DNA from: an uncultured Lachnospiraceae bacterium
GTDB taxonomy: Bacteria; Bacillota; Clostridia; Lachnospirales; Lachnospiraceae
Direction of reading: 5' to 3'
Length of the DNA stretch: 64,000 nt
NCBI GenBank assembly: GCA_902761585.1
Contig: CACWKX010000001.1
Coordinates: 62,001-126,000, forward strand
In this document: in pieces, positions 1-8,202 of the stretch
How positions within the stretch are numbered: the first letter of the stretch is position 1
How the letters are laid out: each line of letters starts with the position of its first letter
The notes under the pieces: generated by a model
Databases searched by the model: none
Seen by the model: the letters and a program-made list of their open reading frames with translations, nothing else
What the model was told of the DNA's origin: nothing
Position numbers and translations under genes: made by a program

Positions 1-1
1 G

Positions 2-1135
2 TCAGACGGATCTCTTTCCGCCTACGATTTCATCCGGGACAAGATTTACAATCTGGAAATTACACCGGCGCAGCTCGCCTTGGCACCGTGTTCCGGAGCC
101 ATTGTGGTGACGGATCCTTCCAATGGAGCGGTCCGCGCCTGCGTCACCTATCCGGGATATGACAGCAATCGCCTTGTCAATGAGATGGATTCGGATTATT
201 ACAACAAGCTGGCAACGGATCTGTCGAGTCCGTTCTACAGCCGGGCAACCCAGGAACTTCTGGCACCGGGTTCGACCTTCAAGCTGGTCACGGCGACGGC
301 GGCGCTCAGCGAGGGCGTGCTGAGCCTCGGGGAGACGATCTACTGCTCTGGTATCTTCGAGCAGACAGATAAACCAATCAAGTGCTGGATCTACAATGAA
401 GGCGGCATCCACGGGACGGAAGACCTGGTCGCGGGCATCAAGAATTCCTGCAACTTCTTCTTCAATACGCTGGGCTACCGGCTGGGGTCCGAGGGTGGTA
501 CGTACAACGATGAAGACGGTGTCAAGAAGCTCCAGCAATATGCTTCCCTGTACGGATTGGACTCCAAGTCCGGGATAGAGGTTCCGGAGACGAGTCCGCA
601 TCTGCTGACCTACGATGCGGTGCGTGGTGCGATGGGGCAGTCCGACAATGCTTACACTGTATCGGAGCTTGCCCGTTACGTGACCACCATCGCAAACTCG
701 GGCAGCTGCTATGATCTGTCTCTGATCAGCAAGACAACCGATTCGAACGGGAATACGGTGACGGAGCATGAGCCGGAGCTGCACTCCCAGGTATCGATGC
801 CGCAGGAGGACTGGGACGCCATCCACGAGGGAATGAAACAGGTGGTGCAGAACAGCAGCGCCTTCACCGGGTACAGCGGCGTCAGCGTGTCCGGAAAGAC
901 CGGAACTGCTCAGGAGGTTGTGACAAAGCCGAACCATGCGTTGTTTGTCGGCTATGCTCCGTCTGACAAGCCGACGATGGCGCTGGCCGTCCGTGTCGCA
1001 AATGGCTACAGCTCTGCGAATACAGCCGCCATCGCAAAGGACGTCGTCAACTATTACTTCAACCAGAAGGATCTTTCTGAGCTCACGCCGGGGCATGCGA
1101 TCCAGGTGCAGAGCGGAAATACAAGGAATGACTAA
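2..1135 (+). CDS. mrdA: Penicillin-binding protein 2 (peptidoglycan D,D-transpeptidase), 3' part
   Basis: The gene is cut by the left window edge; 377 residues of the C-terminal transpeptidase domain remain. Three active-site motifs of the penicillin-binding fold are visible: the nucleophile motif STFK (fragment residue 91), SCN (149) and KTGT (299). The enzyme cross-links peptidoglycan stem peptides on the outer face of the membrane. It is followed by minC and rodA, which points to the elongation-type PBP2 that works with the RodA glycosyltransferase rather than the divisome PBP3. The N-terminal anchor and pedestal domains lie outside the window, so the PBP2/PBP3 choice rests on context. Confidence 0.85.
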   Translation, partial: SDGSLSAYDFIRDKIYNLEITPAQLALAPCSGAIVVTDPSNGAVRACVTYPGYDSNRLVNEMDSDYYNKLATDLSSPFYSRATQELLAPGSTFKLVTATAALSEGVLSLGETIYCSGIFEQTDKPIKCWIYNEGGIHGTEDLVAGIKNSCNFFFNTLGYRLGSEGGTYNDEDGVKKLQQYASLYGLDSKSGIEVPETSPHLLTYDAVRGAMGQSDNAYTVSELARYVTTIANSGSCYDLSLISKTTDSNGNTVTEHEPELHSQVSMPQEDWDAIHEGMKQVVQNSSAFTGYSGVSVSGKTGTAQEVVTKPNHALFVGYAPSDKPTMALAVRVANGYSSANTAAIAKDVVNYYFNQKDLSELTPGHAIQVQSGNTRND

Positions 1136-1163
1136 ACTGACAGATTCATCAGGGAGATGAAGG

Positions 1164-1913
1164 ATGGCTTCGTTTGAACTCAAAAGCAACCAGTATGTTC
1201 TGACACTTCTGTGCGCGCCAGATGTCCCGTTTGAGACCTTGCTTGTGGATGTCCGGGACAAATTCCGGAAAAGTGCGAAGTTTTTCAAAAATGGGCAGAT
1301 GGCGGTGCGCTTTCAGGGAAGGGTGCTGAGTGATGAGGAACAGCGCCTTCTTGTGAAGGCGATTACGGACAGCTGCCAGCTCGATATCACCTGCATCATC
1401 GATGAGGATGCCTCCCAGCAAGAGAGGGAGGCCGAGCTGATTGCTAAGAGCATCCGCGATACAACCGAGAATTCAGCTGTCCTGGTCACGCAGTCTCTGA
1501 AAAATGGTCAGCGGCTGTCCTTTGGCCGGACTGTCGTGATTCTGGGCGATGTACAGCCCGGTGCTGAGGTGGTGTCGGACGGCAGCATCGTTGTGCTCGG
1601 AATCGCCATGGGCATTCTGAGAGCCGGTGCATCCGGGAACGAGCATTCATTCATATCCGGAACGGTGCTGAAGCCATTTGAGATATCGATCGCCGGGCGC
1701 AGGGCTGTCTCGGGAATCCGGAAAACGGAGATTGACAGAGAGTATGCGCCGGATCCGAAGGTCGCCTGTCTGAGGGAAGGGCATATCAGTCTGGAACCGT
1801 TGTCAGGTGACTTGTTCGACGCCATTCTTCATGGCAAAAAACTTCCTGGGAAAACTTCCAGGGGAGCTGCTGACAGCAAGCCAGGGACGGACGGACCTCA
1901 GAAAAAGGCATGA
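1164..1913 (+). CDS. minC: Septum site-determining protein MinC
   Basis: The 249-residue protein has an N-terminal SpoIIAA-like MinC domain (about 1-80). A C-terminal right-handed beta-helix domain follows (about 105-185), recognisable by the KNGQR motif (113) and the repeated pattern VVILGDVQPGAEVVSDG. MinC inhibits FtsZ polymerisation away from mid-cell and normally needs the ATPase MinD for membrane recruitment. The start has a GGGAGATGAAGG ribosome site. The last 65 residues, including a Lys/Gly-rich tail, look like a lineage-specific extension. No minD or minE follows: the next gene is rodA, 19 bases downstream. Confidence 0.88.
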   Translation: MASFELKSNQYVLTLLCAPDVPFETLLVDVRDKFRKSAKFFKNGQMAVRFQGRVLSDEEQRLLVKAITDSCQLDITCIIDEDASQQEREAELIAKSIRDTTENSAVLVTQSLKNGQRLSFGRTVVILGDVQPGAEVVSDGSIVVLGIAMGILRAGASGNEHSFISGTVLKPFEISIAGRRAVSGIRKTEIDREYAPDPKVACLREGHISLEPLSGDLFDAILHGKKLPGKTSRGAADSKPGTDGPQKKA

Positions 1914-1932
1914 TGCCGGGAGAGGAATCTTC

Positions 1933-3099
1933 ATGTTCAGACAATATCGAATCAGAAATTACAGCTTCCCGCTCGCAGGGGCTTGCATTCTCCTTGCCAC
2001 GATCGGGCTGCTTGTCATCGGAAGCGCGCAGGAGTCCTACCAGTCCAGACAGCTGGTTGGAATGATCATCGGGATCATTGCAATGGTTGTCCTGTCGCTG
2101 GCGGACTATACGTATCTGCTGCATTTCCGCTGGATTTTTTATGTCGGGGTATGTCTGCTGCTGGCGGCCGTCCTGGTTTTCGGTGAGAATATCGGCGGTG
2201 CGACAAGATGGATCACAATTGCCGGAATCCAGTTCCAGCCATCCGATCTGATGAAGCTGGTACTGATTTTGTTTTTCTCGGGCTTTTTTGCACATTATGA
2301 GAATCGAATCAATTCGCTGTGGATGATTCTGCTCACGCTGGTTCTCGCAGGAGTTCCGCTGTTTCTGACCCTGAAAGAGCCTGATCTCTCGACGACCATC
2401 GCGACAGCAGCTGCATTCTGTGTTATAATGTTTGCAGCCGGGCTCAGCATGAAGATTGTAATCGGTGTTCTGGCAGTGGCGATTCCAGCTGTTCTGATTG
2501 TTCTGAACAGATTGCTGAACCAGCCGGGAATCGGGGAGAAAAACTACCAGGTTCTCCGGATCCTCGCATGGCTCCACCCGACACAGTACCCGGAGGCAGC
2601 CATGCAGCAGCAGAATTCGATCATCGCGATCGGTTCAGGCCAGCTGTTTGGAAAGGGACTCAACAACGATGCCATCAACTCTGTCAAGAATGGCAATTTT
2701 ATCTCCGAGTCACAGACGGATTTTATATTTGCGGTTGCAGGCGAAGAACTTGGATTTGCCGGCTGCGTCCTGATTGTCATCCTGGAGCTGATCATCGGGC
2801 TTTTGTGCATTCGGATTGCGATGAGGGCAAGGGATAAGGCCGGGGCGCTGATCTGCATTGGAATGGGCAGCCTGATCCTGATTCAGAGTACCCTGAACAT
2901 CTGTGTTACCACGGGGCTGCTGCCGAATACCGGGATCACACTTCCGTTTGTCAGTTACGGGAACACGAGTCTTGTGATCTTCTTTGCAGGAATCGGTATC
3001 TGTCTGAATGTGGGGCTGCAGCCGAAAAAAGAATATGTCCCCCGAAGGAGGGGACCCGGCAAGGCGGAGGTTCGAAAAACCTACCGTTATCTGCCATAA
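1933..3099 (+). CDS. rodA: Peptidoglycan glycosyltransferase RodA/FtsW (SEDS family)
   Basis: A 388-residue polytopic membrane protein with about ten hydrophobic helices and the SEDS-family signatures GGATRWI (near residue 70), the FQPSDLMK stretch and the C-terminal LPFVSYGNTSL segment. RodA polymerises lipid II glycan strands and pairs with a class B PBP. The PBP gene lies two genes upstream. I place the start at the ATG after GGGAGAGG rather than at an earlier start inside minC, because only this one has a ribosome site and gives the usual N-terminus before the first helix. Confidence 0.9.
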   Translation: MFRQYRIRNYSFPLAGACILLATIGLLVIGSAQESYQSRQLVGMIIGIIAMVVLSLADYTYLLHFRWIFYVGVCLLLAAVLVFGENIGGATRWITIAGIQFQPSDLMKLVLILFFSGFFAHYENRINSLWMILLTLVLAGVPLFLTLKEPDLSTTIATAAAFCVIMFAAGLSMKIVIGVLAVAIPAVLIVLNRLLNQPGIGEKNYQVLRILAWLHPTQYPEAAMQQQNSIIAIGSGQLFGKGLNNDAINSVKNGNFISESQTDFIFAVAGEELGFAGCVLIVILELIIGLLCIRIAMRARDKAGALICIGMGSLILIQSTLNICVTTGLLPNTGITLPFVSYGNTSLVIFFAGIGICLNVGLQPKKEYVPRRRGPGKAEVRKTYRYLP

Positions 3100-3135
3100 C
3101 AACTCACCTGACGGTGATGGGAAGGAGGTTTCCCT

Positions 3136-3540
3136 ATGAATGTTGGACTAATCGCTGACGATGCAAAGAAAAAACTGATGCAGAACTGCTGCATTGCCTA
3201 CAGGGGAATTCTCTCCCGTCACCAGCTTTACGCGACGGGAACGACCGGAAGGCTGATTCAGGAAGCTGCGGGGCTGAACGTCCACAAGCTGCTGGAGGGG
3301 CATGTCGGCGGAGAGCAGCAGATGAGTGCCATGATTGAACAGAATCAGATGGACCTTGTCCTGTATTTCCGGGATCCGGACAGAGAAACCAGCATCCGTA
3401 ACGGCAACTCGGATCTCACAAAAGCCATCAGAAGCTGTGATATCCATAACATTCCGCTTGCGACGAATATCGCTTCTGCGGAGATCCTTTTGAAATCTCT
3501 TGACCGGGGCGACCTTGACTGGCGCGAGATGTACCGCTGA
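3136..3540 (+). CDS. mgsA: Methylglyoxal synthase (divergent active-site loop)
   Basis: The 134-residue protein converts dihydroxyacetone phosphate to methylglyoxal and phosphate. The phosphate-binding stretch LYATGTTGRLI (31-41) and the C-terminal NIPLATNIASAE block are clear family marks. Compared with E. coli MgsA, the catalytic Asp71 position is Glu60 (GGEQQ instead of GGDQQ). The loop that normally reads PHxPD is replaced by a three-residue-longer Asn/Ser-rich stretch, and Asp93 probably takes the place of Asp101. The position after rodA is common in Clostridia. Activity is likely but not certain given the changed loop. Confidence 0.85.
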   Translation: MNVGLIADDAKKKLMQNCCIAYRGILSRHQLYATGTTGRLIQEAAGLNVHKLLEGHVGGEQQMSAMIEQNQMDLVLYFRDPDRETSIRNGNSDLTKAIRSCDIHNIPLATNIASAEILLKSLDRGDLDWREMYR

Positions 3541-3568
3541 GTGCGTCTGAACGGCCTGAACAGATGAT

Positions 3569-4642
3569 ATGAGAAAAACAGAACAGAAACCTGATTATTA
3601 TACACAGCGTGAATGGAACAGAATACAGGCCAGGGAAACGGAGGAAAGGCAGAAGAATCTGAAGCTCGCACTTGTGGCCGCTTTCCTGCTGGTGCTGACC
3701 GCCTGTGCCATCTGGGCTGTGTACTTTTATGTCTTCCGGTCGCATGATGTTTCCCTTCCGGAAGCCTATTCCGACAGCAGCCCTGTTTTCGGCCTTCCGG
3801 GAGCGGAAGAAAGGATGAGTGCGGACCCGTTTTCCGAGGGGTTGTGCGTGACAGATTCGGATGTGAATCCGGATGCGGTCTTTATCACCTCGACGGAGGG
3901 AGCGCTTTTCGATGTGACTGGCCAGAAGGTGGTCTATGCAAAGGATATCTTCGAACAGCGTCCGCAGGCCTCTCTGACAAAGCTGATGACAGCGCTGGTG
4001 GCTTTCAAGTATGGCAACCTTGACGACGTTGTGACGGTGACAGAGACAGCAAATGATATCGAGGAGGGTTCCTCTGTCTGCGGGCTGCACGTCGGTGATC
4101 AGCTGACACTGAAGCAGCTTGTATATGGAATGCTCATTGCCTCCGGCAATGACGCCGCGATGATGGTCGCGGAGCATGTCGGGGGGTCCGTCGACAAGTT
4201 TGTACAGATGATGAATGACGAATCCGTGAAACTCGGAGCGACCCATACGCATTTTGTGAATCCCTATGGCATGACGCAGGACAATCATTACACCTGTGCC
4301 TATGATGTCTATCTGACATTCAACGCGCTGATGCAGTATGATCTGTTTCTGGACATCATCGGCAGAAAAACCTACTATGCCGAGTACAAGGATGCGACGG
4401 GAGATGCCTACGGGAACACATGGACGACAACGGACCATTATCTTGACGGAAGTGCTGAGACGCCGGACAATGTGACGGTCTACGGAGGGAAAACCGGCAC
4501 GACGGATGCGGCCGGTGCCTGCCTCAGTATTCTGTCGAAGGATGCATATGGAAATCCGTACATTTCTGTCATTCTGAATTCACAGGATAAAGAACAGCTG
4601 TATGTCGATATGACCCAGATTCTTTCACTTGCCGGCAAGTGA
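3569..4642 (+). CDS. D-alanyl-D-alanine carboxypeptidase (S11 family), membrane-anchored
   Basis: The 357-residue protein has a cytoplasmic basic N-terminus and one transmembrane helix (about 32-55). The peptidase S11 domain follows, with all three catalytic motifs: SLTK (Ser135, Lys138), SGN (192-194) and KTGT (308). It trims the terminal D-Ala from peptidoglycan pentapeptides outside the membrane. Unlike classical DacA/DacF there is no cleavable signal and no obvious C-terminal amphipathic anchor; the N-terminal helix holds it in place. It lies downstream of the PBP2/rodA genes, consistent with wall maturation. Confidence 0.88.
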   Translation: MRKTEQKPDYYTQREWNRIQARETEERQKNLKLALVAAFLLVLTACAIWAVYFYVFRSHDVSLPEAYSDSSPVFGLPGAEERMSADPFSEGLCVTDSDVNPDAVFITSTEGALFDVTGQKVVYAKDIFEQRPQASLTKLMTALVAFKYGNLDDVVTVTETANDIEEGSSVCGLHVGDQLTLKQLVYGMLIASGNDAAMMVAEHVGGSVDKFVQMMNDESVKLGATHTHFVNPYGMTQDNHYTCAYDVYLTFNALMQYDLFLDIIGRKTYYAEYKDATGDAYGNTWTTTDHYLDGSAETPDNVTVYGGKTGTTDAAGACLSILSKDAYGNPYISVILNSQDKEQLYVDMTQILSLAGK

Positions 4643-4694
4643 GGGTGGAGACGTATCCGGATGAACTTGTTTCAACTTGTTTGATGAACAGTTC

Positions 4695-4723
4695 TTGAAT
4701 TTGAGAGGGCAATCGTTTATACT
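4695..4723 (+). promoter_or_regulatory. Putative sigma-A promoter for the small P-loop gene
   Basis: TTGAAT (4695-4700) and TATACT (4718-4723) are separated by exactly 17 bases and lie about 55 bases before the ATG at 4776, which has its own AGGAGG at 4761. Confidence 0.6.
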
Positions 4724-4775
4724 GATTTCAGAGCATTTGCATGAACCGATCCCGAATATAAGGAGGAAACGACAT

Positions 4776-5198
4776 ATGATACAGTTCATCATCGGAGAAA
4801 AGGGCAGAGGCAAGACAAAGGTACTTCTGGAAAAGGCAAACAACGAGATCAAGAATGTAAGCGGGAACGTTGTTTACCTTGATAAAAGTACGCAGCATAT
4901 GTATGAACTGAACAATAAAATCCGTCTGATCGACATGACAAATTTCCCAATCAAGGATAGTGACGAATTCTTAGGTTTTATCTGCGGTATCATTTCCCAG
5001 GATCACGATCTTGAATATGTGTACCTTGACAGCTTCCTGAAGATTGCGAAGCTTGAGGAGAACGGTGACCCGGTACCGGTTCTGAAGGAACTGGAAAACA
5101 TCTCGAAGCAGTTCGGCGTACATTTTGTCGTGAGCATATCCCTTACAAAACAGCAGCTTCCTGAACAGTACCATGATGCGGTGATTGCGGAGCTGTGA
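4776..5198 (+). CDS. Small P-loop protein of unknown function
   Basis: This 140-residue protein starts with a short beta strand leading straight into a Walker A motif, GEKGRGKT (residues 7-14). A hydrophobic strand near residues 80-90, ending in YLDS, could serve as Walker B. It has no membrane segment and is too short for a full motor ATPase. The ATG after AGGAGG at 4761 is preferred over an upstream start without a ribosome site. Its own promoter and a strong terminator just downstream suggest a separate transcript. Small proteins of this type are sometimes labelled PilT-like; I see no evidence for a pilus role here. Confidence 0.7.
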   Translation: MIQFIIGEKGRGKTKVLLEKANNEIKNVSGNVVYLDKSTQHMYELNNKIRLIDMTNFPIKDSDEFLGFICGIISQDHDLEYVYLDSFLKIAKLEENGDPVPVLKELENISKQFGVHFVVSISLTKQQLPEQYHDAVIAEL

Positions 5199-5272
5199 TC
5201 TCGGCAGGCTCATCGATTAATCAACTGAATGAAATCCAAACATTCAACACAGAGGTGTTGGAAAACTGAATA

Positions 5273-5317
5273 CGGCGGGTTTCCGGACGCTTGAAGCCGG
5301 CAGCCCGCCGCCTTTTG
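5273..5317 (+). terminator. Rho-independent terminator after the P-loop gene
   Basis: CGGCGGG (5273-5279) pairs with CCCGCCG (5304-5310). An inner CCGG/CCGG pairing extends the stem, and it is followed by CCTTTTG. It ends only two bases before the first ATG of the HlyD-like gene, so that gene may depend on read-through. Confidence 0.7.
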
Positions 5318-5318
5318 T

Positions 5319-6722
5319 ATGTATAAGAGGGCAGGATCTTTGGCTGGTACAGAAAAGAAAAAACAGAATAACCGGAAAATCATCCGCCTGGACAATCGGT
5401 TCGATCTGAATATAGGAACGATCCTGTTCGGAATGATCCTGATCTACCTGATCATTATCTTTGTGGTTTACCTGACACGCGAAAAGGTGACGCCTTATGA
5501 GGTTGTCAGCGGCTCTCTCTCCGGCAACTATAGATACAGCGCACTCGCGCTGAAGTCTGAGCAAGTTGTGCAGGCGCAGGAATCAGGCGCGGTCACATAT
5601 TATGCCCGTGAGGGCTCGAATGTCGGAAGCGGGGAGCTGATCTGTTCTGTCGGAGGGCAGGCTGATGAATCCGGCAGGAAGGCATCCATTCAGACTAGTC
5701 TTTCGAATGAGGATCTGACTTCTGTCAAGAGCATGCTTTCGACATACAGTGCAAACGCTGGTCCGAATGACTTCTCTGCGGTATATAACCTGAAGGCGGA
5801 CCTGGAAAGTGTGATCCTCCAGTCTTCGATCGATGAGAATGCAGGCCAGTACGTGAGCGGCAGCTATCAGTCCCAGAGCGCCGGGTTTGTCGTCTACGCT
5901 GTCGATGGCTATGAGCATACAGAAGAGTCGCAGCTTGACGCGGATATGTTTGGAAAGCGGGCCTACAAACGTGAGAACCTCCGACTTCGCAAGAGCGTCT
6001 CGGCGGGCGATGATATCTATAAGCTTGTAACCAGCGAGACATGGTATTTGTATTTTCCGATTGATGACCAGCTCCGCACCCAGCTTGACGGAACGGAAAG
6101 AATCCGCATCCGATTTCTGAAGGACAACAGTGTCTTTACAGCTCCGTTTACGATCATTTCCGGGAAAGACGGTCATTATGGGAAGATCACGCTGACAAAC
6201 TCACTAGTGCGGTTTACAGAGGACAGATTCCTTGATATCGAACTGATCCTGAGTAAGGCAGAGGGGCTGAAGATACCGGTTTCAGCCATCGTCAGCAGGG
6301 ATTTCTACAGAATACCCGCAGAGTATGTCACGGTGAGTCAGTCTTCTGAGAAGGAGGTCTATCTCCAGACCCAGACATTTCGCAGCGATGGATCTGCACA
6401 AAATCGCAATTTCACAGCGAATGTATACGCGAAAGATACGGATTCCAACACATACCTGGTTGACGCTTCTGTGTTGAAGGATGGCGATTATATCATTATG
6501 CCGGGCACAGAGAAGAAATATGAAATCTCGGACGATGTGAAGGAGACGGTCCAGGGTGTTTACAATATCAACAAGGGATACGCGGTATTTCGCGAGGTGA
6601 ATATTGTCGACCAGAATGAAGAATTCTGCATTGTCAATCCCGAGAATGCCTATGGGCTTTCCGCGCACGACCGGATTGCACTGGATGCTTCCAAGGTGAA
6701 GGAAGATGAAATCATTGCCTGA
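5319..6722 (+). CDS. HlyD-like membrane protein of the sepF cluster
   Basis: The 467-residue protein has a basic N-terminus, one transmembrane helix (about 32-52) and a large extracellular part. A biotinyl/lipoyl-like segment lies near residues 85-115 (a stretch around YYAREGSNVGSGELIC), as in HlyD-family adaptors. No ABC exporter or outer-membrane factor is nearby, so a type I secretion role is not supported. Genes like this sit before yggS-sepF in Clostridia, hinting at a cell-division or envelope role. The ATG at 5319 lacks a ribosome site. A TTG at 5340, nine bases after GAGG (5327-5330), is a good alternative start. Confidence 0.75.
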   Translation: MYKRAGSLAGTEKKKQNNRKIIRLDNRFDLNIGTILFGMILIYLIIIFVVYLTREKVTPYEVVSGSLSGNYRYSALALKSEQVVQAQESGAVTYYAREGSNVGSGELICSVGGQADESGRKASIQTSLSNEDLTSVKSMLSTYSANAGPNDFSAVYNLKADLESVILQSSIDENAGQYVSGSYQSQSAGFVVYAVDGYEHTEESQLDADMFGKRAYKRENLRLRKSVSAGDDIYKLVTSETWYLYFPIDDQLRTQLDGTERIRIRFLKDNSVFTAPFTIISGKDGHYGKITLTNSLVRFTEDRFLDIELILSKAEGLKIPVSAIVSRDFYRIPAEYVTVSQSSEKEVYLQTQTFRSDGSAQNRNFTANVYAKDTDSNTYLVDASVLKDGDYIIMPGTEKKYEISDDVKETVQGVYNINKGYAVFREVNIVDQNEEFCIVNPENAYGLSAHDRIALDASKVKEDEIIA

Positions 6723-6758
6723 GATCTCGGAAACCGGATTCATACATGGAGGGTAATC

Positions 6759-7481
6759 ATGATCAAGGAAAATCTGGAGGGTGTTGAAAAGAGGATACAG
6801 GCTGCCTGCGACAGGGCTGGAAGGAGTCGCAGCGAGGTGACACTGATTGCGGTCAGCAAGACAAAGCCGGTTTCCATGATCGAGGAAGCTATGGCGGAGG
6901 GGATCATCGATTTCGGTGAAAACAAACCGCAGGAGTTGAGAGATAAATATGAGATTCTTCCCAAAAACCTCCGCTGGCATATGATCGGGAACCTTCAGCG
7001 AAACAAGGTTAAATATATCATCGACAAGGCGGTGATGATCCATTCGCTGGGTTCGCTTGAGCTTGCCGAGACCATTGAGAAGGAGGCTGAGAAGCATCAG
7101 CTTGTGATGCCTGTCCTTGTGGAAGTGAATGTGGCCGGTGAGGCTTCCAAGGGCGGCATCCGTCCGGAGGATGCAGAAGCCTTTGTCAGAGCGGTGTCGC
7201 GTTATCCGCATATCCGGATCAAGGGGCTGATGACAATTGCGCCGATTGCGGAGAAACCGGAGGACAGCAGGCCTGTATTCAGGTCGCTCCGAAATTTAGC
7301 GGTTGACATCGCCCGTCAAAACATTGATAATGTATCTATGTCTGAGCTCAGCATGGGGATGACCGGAGACTTCGAGACGGCTGTCGAGGAGGGGGCTACC
7401 TATGTAAGAGTCGGAACCGGAATCTTCGGTGAGAGAGATTACGGCATGAAAGAGAAGACAGGAGAGTCCAGCATTTCATGA
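6759..7481 (+). CDS. yggS: YggS/PROSC-family pyridoxal phosphate homeostasis protein
   Basis: The 240-residue protein folds as an alanine-racemase-type TIM barrel that binds pyridoxal 5'-phosphate. Lys34 in AVSKTKP is the expected Schiff-base residue. The blocks HMIGNLQRNK, a GLMTIAP stretch and ELSMGMTGDFE are characteristic. The family has no known reaction of its own and buffers PLP supply. The start follows ATGGAGGG. The last codons overlap the start of sepF by four bases (ATGA), so the two are probably translationally coupled. Confidence 0.93.
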   Translation: MIKENLEGVEKRIQAACDRAGRSRSEVTLIAVSKTKPVSMIEEAMAEGIIDFGENKPQELRDKYEILPKNLRWHMIGNLQRNKVKYIIDKAVMIHSLGSLELAETIEKEAEKHQLVMPVLVEVNVAGEASKGGIRPEDAEAFVRAVSRYPHIRIKGLMTIAPIAEKPEDSRPVFRSLRNLAVDIARQNIDNVSMSELSMGMTGDFETAVEEGATYVRVGTGIFGERDYGMKEKTGESSIS

Positions 7482-8107
7482 AATTTCCTAGTTTCGATAA
7501 GTTTCTGGAAAAAGTCACCCTGAATGATGATGTCGACGAGGACGATTATCTGGATGAGGATGATTCCGATGTGGATCTTGTAGATCGTCACCCATCGAGA
7601 CGCCTCATTCGGAAACGTGAGGAGACAGACAGCGGGTCTAAGTCTGCTGTGACATCTCTCCCCCAGCAAAAACGGGAAAGACGTTCATTCTTCGGACAGG
7701 CAGTGGAAAAAACCGAAAGTGCAGATGAATCAGCTCCGGAAAGAACAAGGAGCCCGAAGGTATCGAACTTCCGGCCGAGGAAAGCCGTACAGGAGGACGA
7801 AGAGACGAATAATTATTCTGTATGTGTGATCAGGCCGAAGTCGATGGAGGATGCGCTTGAGATTGCAAAGACACTGGTAGCCAGATGTGTTGTCATCCTG
7901 AACTTGGAGGGGCTTGATCTGGACGTCTCCCAGAGATTGTTTGATTTTGCTTCCGGGTGTACTTGTGCGCTTCAGGGAAGACTGGACAAGATCAGTAATT
8001 ATATTTTCGTACTCACACCGAAGGATATTCAGATCACCGGAGAGTTTCAGGAGATCCTCACCGGGACATTTGATCCGGATGACCTGGGAGACGATGAGGA
8101 TTTTTAA
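7478..8107 (+). CDS. sepF: Cell division protein SepF
   Basis: A 209-residue protein. An N-terminal membrane-binding helix (MKFPSFDKFLEKV) precedes a long acidic and charged linker (about 15-110) and the compact SepF domain (about 113-187, beginning YSVCVIRP). SepF tethers FtsZ to the membrane and bundles it at the division septum. It overlaps yggS by four bases. The linker is longer and more acidic than in Bacillus SepF (about 150 residues). A perfect hairpin terminator follows. Confidence 0.93.
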   Translation: MKFPSFDKFLEKVTLNDDVDEDDYLDEDDSDVDLVDRHPSRRLIRKREETDSGSKSAVTSLPQQKRERRSFFGQAVEKTESADESAPERTRSPKVSNFRPRKAVQEDEETNNYSVCVIRPKSMEDALEIAKTLVARCVVILNLEGLDLDVSQRLFDFASGCTCALQGRLDKISNYIFVLTPKDIQITGEFQEILTGTFDPDDLGDDEDF

Positions 8108-8135
8108 TGTTGCCTGCGGGCAGGAAAGATCGCAC

Positions 8136-8174
8136 AAGACCGCCGTAAAGTCCATTGACCCGGCGGTCTTTTCA
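8136..8174 (+). terminator. Rho-independent terminator after sepF
   Basis: AAGACCGCCG (8136-8145) and CGGCGGTCTT (8161-8170) form a perfect 10-bp stem around a 15-base loop, running into TTTTC. It separates the envelope/division genes from the aroB group. Confidence 0.85.
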
Positions 8175-8202
8175 TATCCGGAAAAAGGGAGGAGAGAATA
8201 AG

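Noticed and set aside
5319-6722. Type I secretion adaptor of a bacteriocin exporter
   Set aside because: No ABC exporter, peptidase or peptide precursor lies nearby; the gene belongs to the sepF neighbourhood.
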